The notes beneath the pieces were generated by a model, which was not told where the DNA came from, did not search any database, and was given only the letters and a program-made list of their open reading frames with translations. Positions 50,782 to 62,300 of a DNA stretch of 64,000 nt are shown one piece after another. Every line of letters starts with the position of its first letter. Position 1 is the stretch's first letter. The translations under genes and the position numbers were made by a program. The stretch is from JANXQG01 sp964615095 (GTDB lineage Bacteria; Planctomycetota; Planctomycetia; Pirellulales; Thermoguttaceae), in contig CAZTPX010000020.1 of NCBI GenBank assembly GCA_964615095.1, positions 30,419 to 94,418 on the forward strand, given 5' to 3'.

Positions 50782-52422
50782 ATGGTTTCATTTCGCATGT
50801 TGGCGGCGGCAGCCGTTCTCTTGTCTGGTTACGCCTTGGCGGCGGAGGATGCCTCGAACGCCGTGCCCAAGGGCACTCTTTCTACCCACACGTTCGACCA
50901 AAGTAAGGTCTTTCCAGGGACGCAGCGGAACTACACGCTTTACGTCCCCAAGCAGTACGATCCGGCCAAGCCGGCTTGCGTGCATGTGAATCAAGACGGC
51001 GTGGGCTTCAACGCGCCGGTGGTTTTCGACCAACTTATTCACGAAAAGGCCATGCCCGTCACGGTGGGCGTGTTCGTGACCCCAGGCAACGCGGCGGGCC
51101 GCGGCAATCGGAGTTTCGAGTACGACGCCATGACGGACGATTACGTGCGGTTCCTGGCCGATGAGTTGCTGCCCTATATCGCCAAGACGCACAAGCTGAA
51201 CCTGTCGACCGACGGTAACGACCGGTCCATTGCCGGCACGAGCAGCGGCGGGATCTGCGCGTTCACGGCGGCCTGGGAACGTCCGGCCGCCTTCACTCGC
51301 GTCTTCAGCAACGTGGGCAGTTTCGGCGCGCATCGCGGCGGCTACGTCTATCCGGCCCTGGTTCGCAAGTTCGAGCCCAAGCCGATCCGGGTTTTCCTGC
51401 AGGACGGCTCCAACGACCTGCGGTTCGCCTACGGCGACTGGTGGGCGGCCAACCAGGAGATGGAGCAGGCATTGACCTACTCTGGCTACGAGGTGGCCCA
51501 CTCCTGGGACAAGGGCGGCCACGAAATGACGTTTGCCACGAAGGTCTTCCCCGAGGCCATGCGCTGGCTCTGGAAAGACTGGCCCAAGCCCATCAAGGCC
51601 GGCATCGGCTCGGCCTATCTTCAGCAGGTCCTTCTGCCCGGCGAGACGTGGAAACCGGTCGCCGGGCGGTATCGCGATGCGACCAGCCCGACGGCGAACG
51701 GCAAGGGCGAAGTGTTCTTCTGCGACGGGCCGGCCGACAAGATCTACAAGATCGGATTGGACGGCAACGTCAGTGTTTTCCAGGCCGGCTGCCAGCACGC
51801 CACCGGCTTGGCCTGCGGCCCCGGCGGACTGCTCTATGCGATCGCGGGCGATCAGGTTGTGGCCTACGATGCGGATGGCAAGCGGACCACCATTGCCCAG
51901 GGCGTCCGCGGCCGCCGCGTGGCCGTCGGTGCTAACGGCATCCTCTACGTGACCAGCCGCGCCGAGGAGGGGGCCAAAGGCAGCAAGCTCTGGCTGATCA
52001 CGCATGCCGGTGAGAAAGGCGTGGTCGATGCCGATCTGGCGTGTGCCCAAAGCGTTGCCTTCACTTCCGACCAGCGGTTCCTCTGCGTTACTGACGGCAG
52101 CATGCACCAGGTCTATAGTTATCTGGTCCAGCCGGACGGATCGCTTGCCTACAAGCAGCGGTACTATTTCCTGCACGTCGACACGGTCGACAGCAGCGGC
52201 GCCGACGGCATGTGTGCAGACCGCGACGGCCGCGTCTACGTGGCCACGCGGATGGGGGTCCAGGTCTGTGAGGCCAGCGGGCAGACACAGTGCATCATTC
52301 CGACACCCAACGGCAAGGTCTCCGGGCTGTGCATTGCCGGTCCGCAGTGCGATACGCTCTACGCGACTTGCGGCGACACCCTCTTCCAGCGAAAGGTGCG
52401 AACGCACGGCGTTCGACCGTGA
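50782..52422 (+). CDS. Exported esterase/SMP-30 fusion protein
   Basis: A 546-residue protein with a signal peptide (cleavage near ALA-A). The N-terminal domain (about 30-290) is an alpha/beta hydrolase of the Fes/feruloyl-esterase type: GTSSGGICAF holds the nucleophile Ser, LQDGSNDLRF the Asp region and DKGGHEM the His. The C-terminal domain (about 300-540) is a SMP-30/gluconolactonase-like propeller: GEVFFCDGPADKIYKIGLD, ATGLACGPGGLLYAIAGD, GADGMCADRDGRVYVAT. It may therefore hydrolyse an ester and a lactone of the same plant- or algal-derived substrate; that is inferred. GGGGG lies six bases before the ATG at 50782. Confidence 0.87.
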   Translation: MVSFRMLAAAAVLLSGYALAAEDASNAVPKGTLSTHTFDQSKVFPGTQRNYTLYVPKQYDPAKPACVHVNQDGVGFNAPVVFDQLIHEKAMPVTVGVFVTPGNAAGRGNRSFEYDAMTDDYVRFLADELLPYIAKTHKLNLSTDGNDRSIAGTSSGGICAFTAAWERPAAFTRVFSNVGSFGAHRGGYVYPALVRKFEPKPIRVFLQDGSNDLRFAYGDWWAANQEMEQALTYSGYEVAHSWDKGGHEMTFATKVFPEAMRWLWKDWPKPIKAGIGSAYLQQVLLPGETWKPVAGRYRDATSPTANGKGEVFFCDGPADKIYKIGLDGNVSVFQAGCQHATGLACGPGGLLYAIAGDQVVAYDADGKRTTIAQGVRGRRVAVGANGILYVTSRAEEGAKGSKLWLITHAGEKGVVDADLACAQSVAFTSDQRFLCVTDGSMHQVYSYLVQPDGSLAYKQRYYFLHVDTVDSSGADGMCADRDGRVYVATRMGVQVCEASGQTQCIIPTPNGKVSGLCIAGPQCDTLYATCGDTLFQRKVRTHGVRP

Positions 52423-52786
52423 GAGGCTATCCGAAAACTCTCTGCGGCTCCTTGGCGTGTTGAAGCCTGCCGCGGGTAACATGCACGGCATGGTCGGCGA
52501 CCGCCGATCGGTTCGCTGGCATCGAAGACAGCATGGGTCAGAAAAAAGTGTTGCCCGCGGCATTTCTTCCGGCTCGGCCGCCGCGAGCAACCCGCCGTAT
52601 CGGGTCAGGCAGCGGTGTAGCCACATTGAAAAAATGGGCCTTTTAGCGTTTTTGTAGCGGTTTTCTACGTCCACGGGTGTATCCAGCTTTCTCTAAAGGT
52701 CGTTGCCGCACATCGGAAACTGCGGAGAAAAAACGCTTGCCACTCCAAAGGTAGTTTTGCCGCAGCCGAAATACCTAGACAATACC

Positions 52787-52858
52787 TGGCCACTTTCTGG
52801 CCATTCCTAGCCACTTTTGTAGCCAACCTAGCCACTTTTACCATTTCCTAGCCACATG
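52787..52858. repeat. Six T[AG]GCCA words at near-helical spacing
   Basis: TGGCCA/TAGCCA words occur at 52787, 52798, 52808, 52820, 52829 and 52849, mostly 9-12 bp apart, and another TAGCCACATT is at about 52617. They lie in an 814-bp stretch (52423-53236) without an intact gene. Confidence 0.5.
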
Positions 52859-53236
52859 TGTCCATGCGTATAGTATATGGGAGTAGGACACGCGGCGCTT
52901 TGTTCAAGCTATTTAAATGCAGAGTCATAAAAATAATTAATTCTCGTTGCGGCAAGTGCGGCCGATCGCGACCGTTGCCGCGGCCCTTGGGCGGGTCGAG
53001 GTACGAGACCCACGCGCCGCGGTTTTAGGCCGGTTCCGCGCAGCCGCCGGCGCGGACGCCGACTTGGGCAGGTCGGCGCCGCGCCCGAATTATGGCCCCC
53101 GGTTCGCTACGCCGGGGGGCCGGTTAGATTGTCAAAGAACAAATGCACGCGCAGAGTATTCAGGTCCGGCCTGAATCGGTTCAGCGCGCTTTATACCTAA
53201 TAATACGCAAAGAACCTCGCGACCATTTGTCCCGAT

Positions 53237-54078
53237 TTTAGCCGATCTTCCATTCGCTGGGCTGTAAACAATCGATCCGGTGGAGATGCGTCTTTGGTGC
53301 GCACGAACAAGGTCTTCCCCGAAGCAGCGGGCGACGCCATGAAACCGGTCTCCAATGCAGCGGCAGTCCGGCCGGCTTCGCATCCTCGGCCGCCGCGGCA
53401 TGACCGTTGCCGGAAGGCCCGCGAAACTCCGGCCAGTCCAGTCCTCGCGCGACGGACAGGGACAGCAGCACGAGAATCATAGACTCCGCTAAGGATTCCC
53501 AACTGATCGTTGCCGGCGAAGATCCGGTCGACTCCCGTGGTCTTGTCGCGGTGCAGCCCCAGGGCGCGTGTGGTGCTGTATTTTGAGGCTTCAGCGAAAT
53601 TCATCGGCGCCCACGTTCCCGTGGTGTCGTCGCGGCTGACGATTTGCACCGTGCCATGAACGGTAACATCGGGCGCTGCCAGCAGCATCGGCACCGGCCG
53701 GATGGCTTTCCCGCTGCCATCCGTGGTCAAGGTGAACGACCGCAGGGCCGCCAGCCGCAGATTTCTCTTCGTGAATTGATGGTCGACCTTCCATGGGCCA
53801 TGTGGAGAATCGAGAAACAGGATCTGGCAGGCATTGGGGACTTGGCGGTCGCTTTCCATCCACAGGCTGTTTCCCGCGTAGAGCCGGCCTTGGTGCGGCA
53901 CCAGGTGCATGATCTCCGTCCCCACGATGGGCTTTCCGTCGGCGTCGCTGGTGCCGGCGTGCAGGGAGGGTTGAAAAGACAGATGGGCGGGAAATGATAC
54001 CGCGGAAGCGCCGCACGCCAGCACGGTGGCGACGATTGCCAGCAGACCGGCAATTCGTCGATCGACTTTGCTGTCCAT
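53237..54078 (-). pseudogene. Chimaeric remnant: exported protein N-terminus fused to PQQ-propeller ends
   Basis: From the start at 54078 (GTGAGG before it) a signal peptide and about 195 residues look intact (VGTEIMHLVPHQGRLYAGNS; GVDRIFAGNDQLGILSGVYD). Then, in another frame (about 53396-53480), comes ARGLDWPEFRGPSGNGHAAA, the start of a PQQ-like propeller. A third piece (about 53237-53345), FMASPAASGKTLFVRTK, is the usual end of such a protein, again frame-shifted. The propeller blades between are missing. An internal deletion after gene fusion is the likely history. The first 195 residues could still be translated. Confidence 0.65.
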
Positions 54079-54180
54079 GAGAAACCTCACTGTTGTTCTT
54101 GTTCCGATTTGTGCGGGTCGCACCTTTTGTCCTCGTACGTAGCACACGCACTGTGATTCTCCGAGCGCGGGTTGGCGATG

Positions 54181-54865
54181 TCAATTCGGCTCCGCAGGAT
54201 CGATTTCGAGGACCGGCTCGATTTCGGAAGACCCTCGGATACTTCCCAGGGTCATTTGAATTTGCTGTTCGACCATGGAACGGTACTTGCCCCCTTTTGA
54301 CATAAGCTGTGCGTGAGTTCCTGTTTGGCTGATGCGGCCACATTCGATGACGACAATCGCATCCGCTCGGGAAATGGTGCTCAGTCGATGGGCGATCACG
54401 AAGCTCGTGCGTCCGCGCATCAGAATTGCCAGACTTTGCTGTATCAATTGTTCGCTTTCTGTGTCAAGGTTGCTCGTGGCTTCGTCGAGAATGAGCAGTT
54501 TTGGATCTGCGAGGATGGCGCGGGCGATCGCTAATCGTTGTCGCTGACCGCCGCTAAGGCGAACACCTCGTTCGCCGATGATCGTCCGCATCCCGCTGCT
54601 CATGCGGTCGATGAACTCGCAGGCATTGGCGGCTTCGGCAGCGGCGCGGATCTCGCTTGCCGTCGCATCGCGTCGTGCGTAGGCGATGTTTTGTGCGATC
54701 GTGCCGTCAAACAGAAAAACATCCTGCTCGACAATTCCCAGCAACGAGCGAAATGATTCCACATCATAGTCGCGCAGATCACGGCCATCGAGTGTCACGC
54801 GGCCGCAGGTTGGATCGTAAAAGCGGGCGACTAAATTGCTGAACGTCGTTTTGCCAGCGATAAGG
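54181..54865 (-). pseudogene. ABC exporter nucleotide-binding domain, truncated
   Basis: The C-terminal ATPase half of an MsbA-type exporter is intact from AGKTTFSNLVARFYDP (end of Walker A) through IVEQDVFLFDGTIAQNIAYA (Q loop), VRLSGGQRQRLAIARAIL (signature), LLILDEATSNLD (Walker B) and the switch His in FVIAHRLSTI. Upstream of Walker A the sequence changes abruptly, in another frame, to a FLRLLIPYRW stretch like the start of an exporter membrane domain. The membrane domain is therefore deleted. It is not a functional transporter. Confidence 0.7.
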
Positions 54866-55306
54866 AATCAGCAAACGCAGAAACTGCCAGGCGAGATGTG
54901 CGGACGAGCGCACGCGGTCTTTTGCCCTGCGCACATCGCCGGAAGAATGATATGCCGCTTTGTTCGGTTCGTTCTGCTTGACCTGTTTTCGATACAGGCC
55001 GAACCGGAAACGGCTGGAGTTGTGAACGCTGCCATCGGTTGGCTGCAACGACGGAGACCGGATTGGATTCGCCGATTGTGGTTCCGCATTATTTGCACGC
55101 ATGACCAATTGTAAGCGATTACCAATCAAAGTCGAGTCAAGGCATATGGATGTAATGCGAACGCTGCGTGGTGGCGCCTTTACTCGGCGCCTACCTGTAT
55201 TTCAGAGGCTGCCACATACCTATCCTAGGCGGGACAACAAGATCCGTCAAACCCCCGAGCGGGCGACACGGCAGCACGGGGCGCTCACCGCTAAGGGCCA
55301 GCGGCG

Positions 55307-55430
55307 TCGATTTCCTGGCCCTCAGCGCCCACAAGATGCTCGGTCCCAACGGCGTGGGCCCGCTCAACGGCCGGCGGGAATTGCTTGAGGCCATGCCGCG
55401 GTTGTTTAGCGGCGACGGCATGCTCCGCGA
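55307..55430 (+). pseudogene. Fragment of cysteine desulfurase (SufS)
   Basis: GVDFLALSAHKMLGPNGVGP, then LNGRRELLEAMP, matches the PLP-lysine region of SufS-type cysteine desulfurases (SAHK with the Schiff-base Lys). The flanking sequence in this frame has no similarity to the rest of the enzyme. It is part of the remnant-rich stretch 52423-55570. Confidence 0.6.
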
Positions 55431-55570
55431 GGACTTCGAGCATGCATTTCATTGTTCCAACTTGTTGCAACGCCATTTGTCTGTCGCTAAAATGGCGCGA
55501 GTTCCCCTGAATTTGGAGGGTTGGGAGATATCGTTCTGACCGTTCTGCCCCTGTTTTCCAAGATTGTATA

Positions 55571-56242
55571 ATGAGCGACTCAAACGCGCCGCGGACTTCG
55601 GCCTCACGACCATTCCCCGTGTTTGAGGTCAACGGGCTCGACGTTTGGGAATTCGATTTCCTGTTGCCATCGTGGGCTGGATTTCAAACACGGCGCGGCA
55701 GCTACGATTCGCTTAGCAGGCGTGAACCTTCGGACGGCACGGTCACGATTCGGGTTAAACTGCCAAAATGGGACGAACCGCCCTCGAGCGAACAATCTGA
55801 GGCATTTCAGTTCCTCAAAGACAACGAAGAGCAGATTGCTGCCAATGTCTTGGAAGCGATTTGGGAGTACTACGGCTCGTTGCCCGAACGGTATGGGTTT
55901 GACAAGCGGCAAACGGCGAAACACTTCCGCGCGATTCGCCGCGATGGCTTTAGGAATCTTATCGGCCTTGGGACCGTTCATGTTCTGAATGTCGCGAAAG
56001 ACGGCGTCGCGTACATAGGTTTCGAGTTTGGATGCGTATGGGACGGTGAACATGGAATGGGAGTAATGACCCACAAAGATCGCGTCGTCGATATTGGCGG
56101 GGCCGATACCTCTTTAAATCATCTAGAATCAAGTCATGTGTCTCGAACCCGCCGCGCGCACACTTTGCCATCCGCCAACGCGAAGCTGTCGCATTTATCT
56201 GGCGACGCCGGAAGCAACTGGCATAGCCAATCCGGCTTCTGA
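55571..56242 (+). CDS. DUF6985-like hypothetical protein, possibly damaged at the C-terminus
   Basis: A 223-residue frame. FEVNGLDVWEFDFLLPSWAG near the start and FEFGCVWDGEHGMGVMTHKD followed by RVVDIGGADTS at about 165-190 match the DUF6985 pattern of cytoplasmic proteins often seen near toxin-type immunity loci. After DTSLNH the usual tail is replaced by Ser/Arg/His-rich sequence of poor quality, suggesting a frameshift near 56130. There is no clear ribosome site. It stands alone between the remnants and the giant lipoprotein gene. Confidence 0.6.
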   Translation: MSDSNAPRTSASRPFPVFEVNGLDVWEFDFLLPSWAGFQTRRGSYDSLSRREPSDGTVTIRVKLPKWDEPPSSEQSEAFQFLKDNEEQIAANVLEAIWEYYGSLPERYGFDKRQTAKHFRAIRRDGFRNLIGLGTVHVLNVAKDGVAYIGFEFGCVWDGEHGMGVMTHKDRVVDIGGADTSLNHLESSHVSRTRRAHTLPSANAKLSHLSGDAGSNWHSQSGF

Positions 56243-56318
56243 TGGCCCCCCTTGACATCGTGGCGAGAGGTGGTAAAAAGGGGAATCCGACACTTATCTT
56301 GCACGGTGGGCCATTATC

Positions 56319-59300
56319 ATGAAGAGTGGTAAGACGCGGTGTTCAACGGTTCGGGTCATATGGTTTGCGCTGGTACTTTGCGGTCTTCTGCACGGCTGCT
56401 CAGGGGCGAGGCAAGACGGCGGCGAGCAAGCGAAGCGAGGGAACAACAACGCGGTCCCGTCGCCGAAGGAACCGGAGTCGGGTCCAATGCACGTGGCTTC
56501 GGCCGAAACGACGAGCGACGTCCCCTTGGCCGGCTCCCCGGGGGCGCCGCCGAAGGAGATCGGTACTCCGCCCACTCCAGCGCCCTTCAGGGCACGGCAG
56601 GCACCGACAACGATCAGCCTGCCGGGGCTCGTCGAGGATGCCGTAACCGGCGGCGGCGGGCGCTTCCTGGTGCTCAACCTGCGTTCCCTGCAGAAACTGG
56701 CAGTCGTCGATTTGAACGAAGGCAAGATCGCTGGCTATGTTTCCCTGGAAGACCCTGAGGAGCTTTTTGCCGCGGGCGCCGAGAAATTGATCGTTGTCGA
56801 TCCGCAGACCCGCAACGCAAGGCGCTATGCGCTGGCGGGGCTTAAACTTGAGGCTGCGAGACCGGTCCCCGGGGAGATCCCGATCATGGCCATCGGCATG
56901 GGCGCGGCCTCGCGCGGCCCAATCTACGCGGCCTGCAGCGACAGCACCCGTCACCAGATCTTCAGGATCGATCCGGCGACGTTCGAACTATTCGAATACC
57001 AGACGACGGTTCTTGCCGGTCCGTATCTCAATCTGCGGAGCGACATGCGACTGAGCGTATCCGCAGACGGCTCCGCTCTGGGCGGATGGAGTGAGCGATC
57101 CCAACCCGGCGGGGCCCTGGTGGCCTTGGCGCGCGCGGGCCGAATGGAGTGTTCCTATCAGCACATTTCGGCGGGCTATATCTGCCCCGACGATATCGGC
57201 GAGCGGATCTATTCAGGCATCGGTCTGCTGGATCCGTTGGGGAAGAGGATTGATGACGACGATCCGGCGGGACAGCAAGGGGTCCTCGCCGTTCCGGCCG
57301 TGGCAGGTCCCTATTACTTGACGGTGTCGTGCGACGACCGCTTCGCAATGCCGGTCAACAGCGCGGGCCGCCAGCGGGCCCCCGTGGCGTTTTCCAGCGC
57401 GCAGCCGGCGGCCAAAGGCGTGGTTTCCGTTTACGTGGTGGGCGAAACGGCGCCGATGGCCACCCTTCCGTTAGACGAATTTCGGCTTTCCGGGAATGTG
57501 CGACGGCCTTCCGACGGGGCGCCGGCCCTCTGCCGGCGGCTGTTTTTCGTTCCGGCCGCAAGAGTGATCGCCGAGGTCCAGGACCGCCAAAAGGTCCTGG
57601 TCCTGCATCCCTTCGACATCGATGCGGAACTGGATTGCTCGCGTCTGGATTCCCCGCTGGTCGTGTCGCGGCCCCCCAAGACGGTCCGCGTGGGGGAGCC
57701 CTTCCGTTACCAGATCGAGGCGAAATGCAAGAGCGGCAAACCGGTCTACAAGCTTGATTCCGGACCGGAAGGGATGGTGCTTTCCGAGAGGGGGCTGCTG
57801 CAATGGACACCGGCTTCCCGGCCCGCCTCCGGTATGGCCAGCGCCGTGATCTCGGTCAGCGATTCGGGCCGTACGACGGCGCACGCGGTCGTTGTGGCCG
57901 TGCAGCCGCCGCCAGAGATTGTGGTGCCGGCCGACAATCGGTCCCCGGCGGCTGGCGGCAACCCGGCAAGAATGGTCGCCGCGTCCGGCGGCAAAGCGGC
58001 GGGTGACATCCGCGTGCAATTGCCGGCCGCCTATGAGGACGTGTGCGCGGGCGGCGGCGGCCGGTTCCTGGTGTTCCACCTCGACTCGCTGCAAAAGCTG
58101 GCCGTTATGGATGTCTTTGCCGCAAGAATCGCCGGCTACGTTCCCGTCACCGGCAAGTGCCTGTTTGCCGCGGGGGCGACCAAGCTGCTGGTAATTTATC
58201 CCGAGAAGCTCATCATGCAACGCTTCGATTTGGAAAGCCAGAAGCTGGAGGCCACCCGTCCGTTGCCCGGCGAAGGTTCCGTGGGTGCGGTCGCGATGGG
58301 CTCGGCCTCCCATGGTCCCGTGCTCCTGGGCGCCGGCAGGTTCAAAGGGGGATCCCTGCTGCTGGACCTCGACACCTTGAAGCCGCTGGACTGCAAGATG
58401 CCTGCGCAGTACCAAGTGGACCTGAACGCGGGGAGCGGAATTCGAGCGTCGGCCGACGGCCGCGTATTCGGCGCCTGGCGCAACAGCGGATCGCCCAGCG
58501 GTCTGCAAACTCTGGTTTTCGACGGCCGGGAACTGACCGCCTTCTACCTGCATAATACCTGCGGTTGGGTGGACCCCAGCGAGTCCGGCGACCGCATCTA
58601 TACCGCGCGCGGCATCTTCACGACCGAACTGAAGCAGTTGGATTCGCCGGACGCGAACGCGGTTGGGCGGGGTCCGGCGATCCCTGCCGTCCACGGCCCG
58701 TTCTTCGTTCGCATCCCTAATGAAGGACGCATCTCCGGAAGCCGCACCAGCGAAAAACGCAAGACCGCCAAGCGCATCGTCGATACGCGCAGTGCCGGCG
58801 GCGGGACGCAGACCGGCGCGTCGCTCACGGTCTATCTTGCCGGAGACCCCCAGCCGCTGGCGACCGTGCGCGACTTGCCCATTCCCCCGTCGACCTACTC
58901 CGATCAATTCGCCCGCGAGCGGCTGACCCTCGACAGGCGCGTCTATCTGGTGCCCAGCGGCAAGGTGATCGCCTTGTTGCCCACGGGCGAGGATTCCGTC
59001 GTGCTGCACCGCTTCGACCTCGAGGAGGAGCTGCAACGGTCAGATAAAGACTATCTGGTCGTGCTATCGAGCCCCCCGCGCTCGCTTGCCGTCGGGGAGA
59101 TGTTCCGGTACCAGCTCGTAGCGAAATCGAAGAGCGGCAAGGCCGCGTGCCATCTCGACTCCGGGCCGGACGGGATGACCGTCTCCGACGGCGGATTGGT
59201 GCAGTGGACGCCGGCGGTTCGCCCGCCTGAAGGCGACGCCCACGTCATCATCAGCGTTCGCGGGGCGGCGAACGAGACGGCGCTGCACAGCTTCACGGTG

Positions 59301-62300
59301 ATGGTCAGAGAAAGGGGAGAAACGACTCCGGTCGCCGGTGCGGCCGGCGCTGGCGGGACGTCCTCTCCGCCGGCGGAAAAGCCGGCCGGCGTCAAGCCCC
59401 GCAACGGCGGCAGCGAGGCCGAAAACGCGGCCGCAAGCGCCGCCCCGCAGCCCGTGACTTGCAAGTTGCCGGGGACATTCGACCGCGTCTGCCTGGGAGG
59501 GAAGGGAAAATACATGGTCCTCCGCTTGCCGTCGCTCGACAAGCTGGCAGTGTTCGACCTGCGCGCGGTGAAGATCGCGGGCTATGTGCCCACCGGCGGC
59601 GATGACGTCCTCTTCGCCGCCGGCGCGGAGAAATTGCTCGTCATCCATCCGGAAAAGATGACCGTGCAGCGCTACCGCCTCGACGACCTTCAACTCGAGC
59701 GGACCGCGGCCCTGGCCGTGGAGGGCAAAGTCGTGGCGGCGGCGATGGGCGCGGCCTCCTCCGGCCCGCTGTTGTTGTTCGGCCGCAGCCGGTTCAACGG
59801 CCAGCCCGTGTTCCTCGACGTCGATTCCCTCCAGCCGCGGGATTACAAGCTCCAGGACGGCATGCCGTTTATCCACGACAGGGTTTGCCTGCGGGCCTCG
59901 GCCGACGGTCGCCTATTTACAGCGTGGAACCTCGGTGTTTCGCCGTCGGGCATCCACGTCCTGGCGATCGAGGGCGACCGCGTCCGCAACGCCTACGAGC
60001 ACAATTCCGCCGGATATTTGTGCCCCGACGAACACGGCCAGCGGATCTACTCCGCCGCGGGCGTCTATACGAGCCAGGCCAAGCGCGTGGGAAACGGCCC
60101 GGCCCAAGGGACTGCGCTGGTTGCGGCCGTTCAGGGGCCGCTATACGTTCGCGTCGCCGGCGGCAATCCGGTTTTCGACCGTAACCTTCCGCGAACGCTG
60201 ACCGTCCATCTGGCCGGCGAAACGGCGCCGCTGGCCGTCTTGCCCGACCTGGCCGAACGGCTAGGGGTCCCCCGCTTTCCGCCCACGACCCCGGGGCTCG
60301 ACATGGACCAGCGCATCTACCTCGTTCCCGACGCCGAAGTCATCGCGGTCCTGCCGGGAACCCAGGACTGCGTGGTCGTCCGCCGTTTCAATCTCGAAGA
60401 GGAACTGCGGCGGTCGGGCATCGATTACCTAGTGGTCGCCTCGTGCCCTCCGCGCACGGTCCGCCCCGGCCAGGCGTTCGAGTACCAACTCGACGTGCGT
60501 TCCAAGGCGGGCAAGGTCGAATACCGCCTCGATTTGGGCCCGAGCGGAATGCATGTCTCCAAGACGGGGCTGGTGCGGTGGACCGTGAAGGACCCGCCCG
60601 ATGAGAAGACCGCCAACGTTATCATCACAGTGACCGACGCTTCAGGGCAGGGTGTGCTGCATAGCTTTGAGCTGACCATTCGAGACGCGGCCGATGTTTC
60701 CGGGGCCTCGGGCGCCGCAGCGAAAGAGCGGCCCGCGCCAGCGGTCGCGCCGTCGGCACCGGCCATTGCGCAACCGTCGCCGCCGACGTCTCCATCTACG
60801 CCACCGGCCGTAGCGGTTGCGCCACCGACGGGCACGTCTACACGACCGCCAGCCGCTCCGTCTACACCGGCAACGGCGCCGTCTTCACCGCCCCTTGTCC
60901 CACCCGCTTCGGCGGGGGAATGGCAATTGACCAAGGTCGACGACCATCGACTGAAGGTGCCGCACAGCGACTTCACCCTCGTGCCCGGCCTGCGCTACCA
61001 ATCCATGCTTCTCCTGGACGGCGATCGCCTGGCCGTGCTCGCCGCGGACGGGACCACGATCCTGGGAAGCTACAAACTCGGGGCCAGCTATAAGCGAATC
61101 GCGGAACGCGCGGAATACTACGTGGCCATATCCGCACAACCGCCGGCGATCGACCTCTTGGACAAGAAGACCCTCGCCGCCATCCGCCACATCGAATGCC
61201 CGCGCGGGATGCCCGCCGACCTGGCCGTCCATCCGACAAAATCGCTGAGTTACGTGACCGTCTTGCCGGCAGGACAAGACGTCAACGCCTCCTATGTCGT
61301 CGTGGACGAACAGAAGGGCGAAATCCACGGTGCGAAGGAGTATTTGGGACGATGGATCGAAGTCGACGCCGCCGGTCAACGCCTGGTCACTGCGGGCACT
61401 TTCCGTCGTCTCGCCGGACAGGAGTTGGTAGTCGTTCCGCGCCGCAACCCCGTGCCGCCGTCGCCCGCAGTTCCCCGTCCTGTGCCAAGAGGTTCGCGCG
61501 TGCCCGGCCGTCCCACGCCGCGTTACCAGCCTACCCCTTCTCGGCCGGCGCAAAGCGGGCCGACGGTCGGTGTGGTGTCGCAATACGAGTCGATCGACGC
61601 CGTTCTGGTCTACGACCTGCAGGACGACGGATCGCCGCGGCCTTCGGACCTTGCCGTCCGCGCGTCTCGCGGCGGCGGCCGGGGACTGCGGATGGCCGCC
61701 GACGGCTTGCGCGCAACCTATCTCCAGGCCGGCGGCAAGCTGGAGGCCTTCGATCCGGACGCCATGGACGAGCCGCCGACCGAATACCGGCTCGAATCCG
61801 CGCCTTCCGTCGATGTCGCCTATCATCCGGTCCTGGCCTTGGCGGCGTGCGCAGGGGCGACCCTCCCCGTCGTGCTCGATCGGGAAAGCGGGAAGCCGCT
61901 GCCGGAACACTTGGCGTCGGGGGCGGCCGATCCGGACGCGTCCAACATCGATCGCCTTTGGTTTTCCGCCGACGGCAAGGGCCTGCTCCTCGACAGGATC
62001 ACGCGGTCCGGCGATCGTTGTCTCTGCCGCGTCGACTTGAAGCTCTCGCCCGCGGAAACCGACAAGGTCCGTCGCCGCTTGGCGGACATCGCGTCGCTCG
62101 GGCGCGACCTGCTCGCGGATTATGCGCCCGAGCCGGGCAAGGGGACCGTGCCCTTGACGGAAATCGACGCCTTCAACGGCGACCGCGGCCAGGAAATGTC
62201 GGCCAAAGAGATTGGCCGCCGCTTCACCGACGCCGTGGTTGTCGTGCAGACCGAACGCAGCTCGGGCAGCGGGTTCGTCGTGGGCAAGTCGGGCTACATC

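Noticed and set aside
52004..52657. Plus-strand open frame extending past the esterase stop
   Set aside because: Arg/Ser/Pro-rich out-of-frame sequence; no start signal or domain.
50788..52674. 628-codon open frame on the minus strand
   Set aside because: It mirrors the esterase/SMP-30 gene codon for codon, is rich in His, Arg, Val and Gly, and has no recognisable domain.
57471..59036. 521-codon minus-strand open frame
   Set aside because: Antisense shadow of the same gene with similar biased composition.
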